From NCBI GenBank assembly GCA_900759005.1, contig CAAEUQ010000110.1, forward strand, positions 1 to 10,557: a stretch of 10,557 nt of DNA, read 5' to 3'. The notes under the pieces were generated by a model that saw nothing but the letters and a program-made list of their open reading frames with translations, had not been told where the DNA came from and ran no database searches. The position numbers and the translations under genes are program-made. The DNA comes from Clostridia bacterium. GTDB lineage: Bacteria; Bacillota; Clostridia; Christensenellales; Aristaeellaceae. Positions within the stretch are counted from its first letter, which is position 1. Every line of letters starts with the position of its first letter. Shown here one piece after another: positions 6,198 through 10,557 of this stretch.

Positions 6198-6395
6198 ATG
6201 CCTTTGTATGAATACCGCTGCAAGGCCTGCGGACATCGTTTCGAGGCTTTGAAGTCCATTTCTGCGCGCGACGAAGTCGTCTGCGAGAAGTGCGGCGCGA
6301 AGGTGGAACGGGTTTATCAGGGGAAGTGCGCGTTTGGCGCGCCCAAGGGCGGCTGCGGCGGAAATTGCGCCGGATGCTCGGGCTGCCATCATTAA
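6198..6395 (+). CDS. FmdB-type zinc ribbon protein with Cys-rich tail
   Basis: This small protein of 65 residues has a well-placed GGAGG (6186-6190) seven bases before its ATG. Residues 1-42 match the FmdB/CxxC_CXXC_SSSS zinc ribbon family: MPLYEYRC at the start, CKAC (8-11), FEALKSI, then CEKC (29-32), with the four cysteines expected to bind one zinc. The last part (44-65) is unusual: after QGKCAFGAPK it ends GGCGGNCAGCSGCHH, which adds five more Cys and two His. Family members were first noticed near formamidase genes and proposed as regulators, but most have no tested function. It is the first gene of a unit with murA, 45 bases apart. A metal-sensing or metal-storage role of the tail is only a guess. 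Confidence 0.88.
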   Translation: MPLYEYRCKACGHRFEALKSISARDEVVCEKCGAKVERVYQGKCAFGAPKGGCGGNCAGCSGCHH

Positions 6396-6410
6396 GACGC
6401 CTGATCGATG

Positions 6411-6441
6411 AAAGGGGCCGGCGCTTCGCCGGATGCAGATA
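6411..6441 (+). promoter_or_regulatory. Possible hairpin-bridged ribosome binding site of murA
   Basis: AAAGGGG (6411-6417) is followed directly by a perfect hairpin, CCGGCG (6418-6423), loop CTT, CGCCGG (6427-6432), and then eight bases to the ATG at 6441. If the hairpin folds, the purine-rich stretch would be about eight bases from the start codon in space. This is inferred from layout only. Confidence 0.4.
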
Positions 6442-7712
6442 TGAAGGAAAAAATGCGAATTCACGGTGGCGTGCGTCTGGAGGGCGAGGTCACGGTCAGT
6501 GGCGGCAAGAATGCCGCGGTTGCGATCATTCCCGCGGCGCTGCTGGCGGACTCGCCGTCGACCATCGAAAACATTCCGGATATCAACGACGTGCGCGTCG
6601 TGATCGAAATGCTCAAATGGCTCGGCGCGGAGGTTGATTTCAGGGATAATGTTCTGAAAATCAATCCGATCGGCGTGGATAAATTCAATCCGCCATACGA
6701 GTTGGCGGGCAGAATTCGCGCGTCGTATTATTTTGCGCCGGTGCTGCTCGGCGTGTTCCATCGAGCGGAGGTTCCGCTGCCTGGCGGCTGCGATATCGGC
6801 GCGCGCCCGATCGATCAGACGGTCAAGGGAATGCGCACGCTCGGCGCGGACGTCGAGACGAAGGGCGGCGTGCTGTCCGCAAAGGCGGACGAACTGATCG
6901 GTGCGGACATCTTTCTGGATATGCCGTCCGTCGGCGCGACGGTCAACAGTATGCTGACTGCGGTGTCCGCTTCCGGAACGACCTGCATTCACAACGCGGC
7001 GAAGGAGCCGCATATCGTCGATCTTGCGAACTTCCTGTCCAGCATGGGCGCGTCCGTCAAGGGCGCGGGCACGGACATGATCCGCATTCGCGGCGGAAGG
7101 CATCTGCGCGGCGCGAATTACACGATCGTTCCCGATCAGATCGAGACGGGCACGCTGATGATCGCTGCGGCGGCGACCGGCGGCGACGTCGTGATCAGCG
7201 GCGCGATTCCGACGCACATGGAAGCGCTGAGCGCGAAGCTGCTCGAAATGGGCGTGAGCGTCACCAGCGCGGACGATTGGATCCGCGTGCGCTCCAACGG
7301 CAGTTTCCGCTCCGTGAACGTCAAAACTCAGGGCTATCCGGGATTCCCGACGGATCTTCAGCAGCCGCTTTCGGCGCTGCTGACCGTCGCGCGCGGCACG
7401 AGCATCGTGACCGAGACGCTGTTTGAATCGCGGTTCAAATTTCTGGATGAACTTGGAAAAATGGGCGCGGATGTGCGCGTGATCGAATCGACGGCGATTA
7501 TCAACGGCGTTGAAAAGCTCGTCGGCGCGCGTGTGAACGCAACCGACCTCCGCGCGGGCGCGGCAATGGTGATCGCGGCGCTGATGGCGGAAGGAACGAC
7601 CGAGATTTCCGGCGTGAGCTATATCCTGCGCGGCTATGAGCGGTTTGATGAAAAACTCCGCAGACTCGGCGCGCAGGTCGAGCGAATTGTGTGTCCGGAG
7701 GACGATTTCTAA
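6441..7712 (+). CDS. murA: UDP-N-acetylglucosamine 1-carboxyvinyltransferase
   Basis: MurA transfers enolpyruvate from phosphoenolpyruvate to UDP-GlcNAc, the first committed step of peptidoglycan synthesis in the cytoplasm. From ATG 6441 it is 423 residues, the normal length. Visible landmarks are GEVTVSGGKNAAVAI with Lys23, LPGGCDIGARPID with catalytic Cys117 (the residue fosfomycin alkylates, so the enzyme should be sensitive), GYPGFPTDLQQP with Asp305, and DLRAGAAMV with Arg371. ATG 6441 gives an N terminus (MKEKMRIHGG) and catalytic numbering close to relatives. Two other starts are possible: ATG 6408, which lacks a ribosome binding site, and ATG 6453, which has AAGGA five bases upstream but leaves only three residues before GG. 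Many Bacillota carry a second copy, MurAB/MurZ; which paralogue this is cannot be told here. The gene follows fmdB and precedes the separately promoted rimP operon. Confidence 0.97.
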   Translation: MKEKMRIHGGVRLEGEVTVSGGKNAAVAIIPAALLADSPSTIENIPDINDVRVVIEMLKWLGAEVDFRDNVLKINPIGVDKFNPPYELAGRIRASYYFAPVLLGVFHRAEVPLPGGCDIGARPIDQTVKGMRTLGADVETKGGVLSAKADELIGADIFLDMPSVGATVNSMLTAVSASGTTCIHNAAKEPHIVDLANFLSSMGASVKGAGTDMIRIRGGRHLRGANYTIVPDQIETGTLMIAAAATGGDVVISGAIPTHMEALSAKLLEMGVSVTSADDWIRVRSNGSFRSVNVKTQGYPGFPTDLQQPLSALLTVARGTSIVTETLFESRFKFLDELGKMGADVRVIESTAIINGVEKLVGARVNATDLRAGAAMVIAALMAEGTTEISGVSYILRGYERFDEKLRRLGAQVERIVCPEDDF

Positions 7713-7752
7713 AGATAATATAACAAATATTGTGCTCCGGAAACGCTTTTTT
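7694..7752 (+). terminator. Possible weak terminator after murA
   Basis: TCCGGAG (7694-7700, within the end of murA) can pair with CTCCGGA (7735-7741), leaving a long 34-base loop across the stop codon. TTTTTT follows at 7747-7752 after a five-base gap. The loop is long for an intrinsic terminator, so read-through into the rimP operon is likely at some level. Confidence 0.3.
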
Positions 7753-7766
7753 GTGAGAAAACGCGG

Positions 7767-7795
7767 TTGTAATCTCGAAAAAGACGTGGTATAAT
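7767..7795 (+). promoter_or_regulatory. Promoter of the rimP-nusA-rnpM-ylxQ-infB operon
   Basis: TTGTAA (7767-7772), a 17-base spacer and TATAAT (7790-7795) are present, with TGG directly before the -10 hexamer (extended -10). The expected transcription start is near 7802, which gives a leader of about 86 bases before rimP. Confidence 0.88.
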
Positions 7796-7830
7796 AGAAC
7801 CAAACAAAACCGCCAGAAGACGCTTTTCCA

Positions 7831-7858
7831 ACCGCCGACCCTTCGGCGGTGTGTTTTT
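7831..7858 (+). terminator. Leader terminator (attenuator) upstream of rimP
   Basis: ACCGCCG (7831-7837) pairs perfectly with CGGCGGT (7844-7850) around a six-base loop. The 3' side reads GTG and then TTTTT (7854-7858), so the U-tract is interrupted right after the stem. It lies about 30-55 bases inside the transcript from the promoter at 7767-7795 and upstream of the rimP start, so it must be read through for the operon to be expressed. Weak or interrupted U-tracts are typical of terminators that need NusA, whose gene is in this operon. Confidence 0.75.
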
Positions 7859-7887
7859 ACGCGGAGAATCGATTGGAGGAAACAGCC

Positions 7888-8379
7888 TTGCCGAATAAGT
7901 CCATGCCGCTGAAGGAGGCGCGCGCGATCGCCGAAAAGATCGCTGTCGAGCTCGGCTATGAATTGGTCGACGTGGAGCTGACGAAGGAGCCGGGCGGACA
8001 TTTCCTCCGGTTTTACATCGACCGGCCCGAAGGCGTGTCGCTGAACGAGCTGGAGGCGTACCATCGCCGGATTCTGCCGCTGGTGGAAAACGTCGAATAC
8101 GACTATATGGAGGTTTCTTCGCCGGGCGTGGATCGCCCCTTGAAGACCGAGCGCGATTTTGAGCGCGCCGAGGGTGAAACCGTGGAGCTGAAAACGTATC
8201 GTCCGGTGAACGGCGCGAAGCAGTTTATCGGCGATCTGATCGGACTGGAAGGCGACGAAATCGTTCTTCAGACGGGTGAGGATCAGATGATGAGATTCAA
8301 CCGGCGCGACGTCGCATGGGTGAAGATGCATCTCGAGTTCGACGAATCGGAGCTCGAGGACGACGTTCCGCAGGAATAA
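7888..8379 (+). CDS. rimP: Ribosome maturation factor RimP
   Basis: RimP helps assemble the small ribosomal subunit. From TTG 7888 it is 163 residues. Landmarks are ELGYELVDVELTKEPGGHFLRFYID (residues about 23-47), the family signature YMEVSSPGVDRPLKTERDF in the middle, and the C-terminal SH3-like barrel (VELKTYRPVNGAKQFIGDLIG and following). The C terminus is acidic (ELEDDVPQE). TTG 7888 is preferred because GGAGG (7875-7879) lies eight bases upstream. A GTG at 7849 in the same frame would start inside the leader terminator and has no ribosome binding site. ATG 7903 is too far from the GGAGG. It is the first gene of the nusA operon, 33 bases before nusA, as in most Bacillota (ylxS in Bacillus). 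Confidence 0.95.
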   Translation: MPNKSMPLKEARAIAEKIAVELGYELVDVELTKEPGGHFLRFYIDRPEGVSLNELEAYHRRILPLVENVEYDYMEVSSPGVDRPLKTERDFERAEGETVELKTYRPVNGAKQFIGDLIGLEGDEIVLQTGEDQMMRFNRRDVAWVKMHLEFDESELEDDVPQE

Positions 8380-8412
8380 ATATCGTTTGGAAAGGTTAAA
8401 GGAGGATTCCTT

Positions 8413-9528
8413 ATGGCTAATAATGTCGGCATTGATTCCGTTGAATTTTTCAGCGCGCTGGATCTGCTGAGCAAGCAGCGCCACATCAATCGCGAGGTGT
8501 TGTATTCCGCGATTGAATCCGCGCTGATTACTGCGTATAAAAAGAGCTTCAAAAATTCCGCGAAGACCATGAACGTTCGCGCGATCATCGACCCGCAGGC
8601 AGGTAAGGTCGAACTGCTCTCCAGCAAAGTCGTCGTCGAGGAGGTTACTGACCCGATCTGCGAAATGACGCTGCAGGAAGCGCGCGAAATCCGCCCGCAG
8701 TACGAGTTGGGCGATCTGGTTGAAGTGCCGGTCACGCCGAAGAATTTCGGCAGAATCGCGGCACAGACGGCGAAGGGCGTCGTTCAGCAGCATATCCGCG
8801 AGGCGGAGCGCGGTCAGGTTTACGAGGAATACAGCCAGAAGGAAAACGAAATCCTTACCGCGATCGTTCAGCGCATTGAGGGCAAGACCGTCTATGTTGA
8901 GGTCGGCCGCACCGAGGGCGTGCTCGATCCGTCTCAGCAGATGCCGACCGAGGAGCTGAACGTCAACGACCGCGTGAAGGTCTACGTGCTCGAAGTTGCG
9001 CGTTCCGGTCATGGTCCGCAGGTGTTCGTGTCGCGCACGCATCCGGGTCTGGTCAAGCGCCTGTTTGAACTGGAAGTGCCTGAGATCGTCTCCGGTGCGG
9101 TTCAGATCAAGGCGATTGCCCGCGAAGCCGGCTTCCGCACGAAAATGGCGGTGTTCTCGACCGATCCGATGATCGACGCGGTCGGTTCGTGCGTCGGTCC
9201 CCGCGGAATGCGCGTGGAAAACGTCGTAAGCGAGCTGAAAACCGAGAAAATCGATATTATCAAATGGTCGTCCGATCCGGCGGAGTACATTGCAAACGCA
9301 TTGAATCCCGCGCGCGTGATCAGTGTGTTCGTGTCTGAAACCGAGAAATCCGCGCGCGTGATCGTGCCGGACAACCAGCTGTCGCTCGCGATCGGCAAGG
9401 AGGGTCAGAACGCGCGTCTCGCCGCAAAGCTGACCGGCTGGAAGATCGATATCAAGAGCCAGAGTCAGGCGGAAGCGGACGCGGAAAGCGCAATCGCCGA
9501 AGCGGAAGCTGAAAACGGCGAGGAATAA
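8413..9528 (+). CDS. nusA: Transcription termination/antitermination protein NusA
   Basis: NusA binds RNA polymerase near the RNA exit channel, promotes pausing and intrinsic termination, and takes part in antitermination on rRNA operons. The 371-residue length is normal for Gram-positives, which lack the two acidic repeats of enterobacteria. Domains in order are the polymerase-binding N-terminal domain (1-130), S1 (about 143-208, with IVQRIEGKTVYVEVGRTEGVL), KH1 (about 232-295, GxxG as GPRG at 262-265) and KH2 (about 303-349, GKEG at 328-331 then QNARLAAKLTGWKIDI). The tail after 350 is short, Ala/Glu-rich and acidic. AAAGGAGG lies seven bases before the ATG. The six-base gap to rnpM indicates tight co-transcription. 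The terminator in the operon leader offers a direct route for autoregulation. Confidence 0.98.
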   Translation: MANNVGIDSVEFFSALDLLSKQRHINREVLYSAIESALITAYKKSFKNSAKTMNVRAIIDPQAGKVELLSSKVVVEEVTDPICEMTLQEAREIRPQYELGDLVEVPVTPKNFGRIAAQTAKGVVQQHIREAERGQVYEEYSQKENEILTAIVQRIEGKTVYVEVGRTEGVLDPSQQMPTEELNVNDRVKVYVLEVARSGHGPQVFVSRTHPGLVKRLFELEVPEIVSGAVQIKAIAREAGFRTKMAVFSTDPMIDAVGSCVGPRGMRVENVVSELKTEKIDIIKWSSDPAEYIANALNPARVISVFVSETEKSARVIVPDNQLSLAIGKEGQNARLAAKLTGWKIDIKSQSQAEADAESAIAEAEAENGEE

Positions 9529-9534
9529 GCAGAT

Positions 9535-9813
9535 ATGCTGAAAAAGCGCAAGGTTCCCATGCGGATGTGCGTGGGGTGCAGGGAAATGAAGCCGAAGATG
9601 GAGCTGATTCGCGTGGTCAAGCCGCAGGAAGGCGATTGCGCGCTCGACTTCACCGGCAAAGCGCCCGGCAGGGGCGCGTATGTGTGCGCAAGCGTTGAAT
9701 GCCTGAAAAAGGCGCAGAAAACGCGCGCGCTCGAACGCGCGTTGGATGCGAAAATCGACGAGGATGTTTTTTCGCAGCTGGCGAGCCGTCTTGAAGAGGG
9801 GAAACGGGCATGA
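9535..9813 (+). CDS. rnpM: YlxR/RnpM family RNA-binding protein (RNase P modulator)
   Basis: This 92-residue protein carries both YlxR signatures: RMCVGCREMKPKMELIRVV (10-28) and GKAPGRGAYVC (41-51). Cys12, Cys15, Cys51 and Cys56 are placed as in relatives. The family was long annotated as a predicted nucleic-acid-binding protein. In Bacillus subtilis it has been reported to bind RNase P RNA and modulate the enzyme, hence the newer name; I rely on memory for this. The start ATG 9535 has GAGGA ten bases upstream, inside the end of nusA. It overlaps ylxQ by four bases (ATGA at 9810-9813), so the two are probably translationally coupled. Confidence 0.92.
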   Translation: MLKKRKVPMRMCVGCREMKPKMELIRVVKPQEGDCALDFTGKAPGRGAYVCASVECLKKAQKTRALERALDAKIDEDVFSQLASRLEEGKRA

Positions 9814-10118
9814 ATCGGGGGCTGAGTATGCTCGGTCTCTGCGCTCGGGCGGGAAAGCTCGTTTCGGGCGAAAAGGCGTGTCTTCAGGCGATCCGCGCGG
9901 AAAGCGTGTTCGCCGCGCTGCTGGATGGCGGCGCAAAGGGCAATACCGAAAAGGCGATTACCGACGCGTGCGCGTTTCATAAAATTCCGCTCGTGAAAAC
10001 GCCCGAATTTGAATTGGGCGACGCGATCGGAAAACCGGGCAGAATGGTGGTTGCGGTTGCGGATCCGCGCTTTGCGGAACGGATTCTTCAGCTTATGTCC
10101 GCTCAGGAGAGCGATTAA
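9810..10118 (+). CDS. ylxQ: YlxQ, L7Ae-family RNA-binding protein
   Basis: This 102-residue protein has the L7Ae/L30e fold pattern: SMLGLCARAGKLVSGEKACLQAIR at the N terminus, then ALLDGGAKGNTEKAITDACAFHKIPLV (the GN-x-x-K turn that contacts kink-turn RNA in relatives), and ELGDAIGKPGRMVVAVADPRFAERIL. Members of this group bind kink-turn RNA motifs; YlxQ's own target is not settled. GAGGGG lies eight bases before the ATG, which overlaps the rnpM stop by four bases. It sits between rnpM and infB in the classic Gram-positive order. Confidence 0.93.
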   Translation: MNRGLSMLGLCARAGKLVSGEKACLQAIRAESVFAALLDGGAKGNTEKAITDACAFHKIPLVKTPEFELGDAIGKPGRMVVAVADPRFAERILQLMSAQESD

Positions 10119-10145
10119 GTCTACTATCGGGGGTGCATTGAGGGA

Positions 10146-10557
10146 ATGACCAAAGTCAGGGTTCAGGATGCAGCAAAGGAATTGAGCTCGAGCGCCGTTC
10201 GCGCGCTGGAGAACATGACGCGTCTGCGTAAGCAGTCGCAGGGAGCGCTCGACTCGCTGCGTAAGATTTCGGACGGCTTCGTCCGCGAGGAAAAGGAACG
10301 TCAGGAACGCGAAAAGAAGGAAGCGCTCAGCAGGGAGTACGAGCAGAGCGCGGCGTTCATGACCGCCTATTCCAGCGAGCAGGTGCCTGAAGTGCCGGCG
10401 TCCGAGCCGGTCGCCAAGACCGCCCCCGAAGAAACCAAGGCTCCGGAAGCGCCGAAGCCTGAAACTGTGGAAAAGGCGGCAGAACCCGTGCAGGCGCAGC
10501 CGGCGCCCGCACAGGAACCGGTGCGTCCCGCGCCCCGCACTGCCGATCGTTCGCAGC
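10146..10557 (+). CDS. infB: Translation initiation factor IF-2, N-terminal part only
   Basis: The frame is open from ATG 10146 to the window edge (137 codons), with no stop. The first residues, MTKVRVQDAAKEL, match the start of bacterial IF2 (IF2_N module), and the gene is in the expected place after ylxQ. The GTPase domains are outside the window. After residue 13 the usual second half of IF2_N (a short helix and an LGIxVKxHxS-type segment) is not evident. Instead there is a basic helix (14-48), a charged coiled-coil-like stretch EEKERQEREKKEALSREYEQ (48-67), and a Pro/Ala/Glu linker (79-135). The ribosome binding site is odd: GAGGG at 10140-10144 is only one base from the ATG, and GGGGGTG at 10129-10135 is about 10-12 bases away. 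An in-frame ATT at 10137 is a less likely alternative start. The 27-base gap to ylxQ indicates the same operon. Confidence 0.85.
   Translation, partial: MTKVRVQDAAKELSSSAVRALENMTRLRKQSQGALDSLRKISDGFVREEKERQEREKKEALSREYEQSAAFMTAYSSEQVPEVPASEPVAKTAPEETKAPEAPKPETVEKAAEPVQAQPAPAQEPVRPAPRTADRSQ

Noticed and set aside
6144..7217. Minus-strand open frame of 357 codons opposite fmdB and murA
   Set aside because: Antisense shadow of murA; the composition is Arg- and His-rich and no ribosome binding site or motif is seen.
7849..7887. GTG 7849 as the start of rimP
   Set aside because: It falls inside the leader terminator stem and has no ribosome binding site; TTG 7888 has GGAGG at the right distance and gives a normal RimP N terminus.
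7713..7887. T-box or other known riboswitch in the rimP leader
   Set aside because: The leader is only about 86 bases, with no T-box sequence or recognisable aptamer; only the terminator hairpin is supported.
7501..9936. Open frame of about 811 codons on the minus strand, opposite murA, rimP and nusA
   Set aside because: It is antisense to conserved genes and arises from GC-rich codon bias. Its translation is Arg/His/Phe-rich, without recognisable domains, and it crosses promoters and a terminator of the plus-strand operon.
1..10557. Mobile element, phage, CRISPR or defence island
   Set aside because: No transposase, integrase, terminal repeats, spacer array or toxin-antitoxin pair; composition and codon use look uniform and the gene content is chromosomal housekeeping.

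Overview
The window looks like a chromosomal segment of a GC-rich (by eye high fifties percent) member of the Bacillota, most likely a clostridial lineage. The evidence is the rimP-nusA-rnpM(ylxR)-ylxQ-infB order typical of Gram-positives, a short NusA without C-terminal acidic repeats, YwlG and XpaC family proteins, and strong AGGAGG-type ribosome binding sites with near-consensus sigma-A promoters. Genus cannot be fixed from this sequence. I saw no rRNA, tRNA, CRISPR array, insertion sequence, attachment site or origin. No gap without a gene exceeds about 220 bases.

Layout. (1) 1-480, plus strand: the C-terminal end of a superfamily 2 DNA helicase of the DinG/XPD type, cut by the window edge. 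(2) 544-1473, plus: a membrane-anchored XpaC-family protein with its own extended -10 promoter. It ends at a bidirectional terminator shared with the convergent pcp gene. (3) 5058-1535, minus: a four-gene unit of a SpoU/TrmH RNA methyltransferase, a YwlG (UPF0340) protein, a divergent heparinase II/III-like protein and pyroglutamyl peptidase, led by a near-perfect sigma-A promoter (TTGACA-17-TAAAAT). (4) 5980-5156, minus: an alpha/beta-hydrolase-fold protein with its own promoter. (5) 5981-6197: a divergent intergenic region with two facing promoters and three copies of a GCGAACA-like heptamer. (6) 6198-7712, plus: a FmdB-type zinc ribbon protein and MurA. (7) 7767-10557, plus: an extended -10 promoter, an intrinsic terminator inside the leader, then rimP, nusA, rnpM, ylxQ and the start of infB, which runs off the window.

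The plus-strand right half is core information processing: 30S maturation (RimP), transcription elongation/termination (NusA), RNase P/RNA-binding accessory proteins and translation initiation (IF2), preceded by the first committed step of peptidoglycan synthesis (MurA). The minus-strand left half is an accessory set with a mixture of RNA modification, peptide trimming and two proteins whose folds look familiar but whose catalytic residues appear lost.

The most interesting points are the heparinase II/III-like protein without the expected His-rich motif, the alpha/beta hydrolase whose nucleophile serine is glycine, the terminator in the nusA operon leader (likely NusA autoregulation), a possible hairpin-bridged ribosome binding site for murA, and repeated heptamers in the divergent promoter region. 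I did not find convincing evidence of a wholly new multi-gene system.
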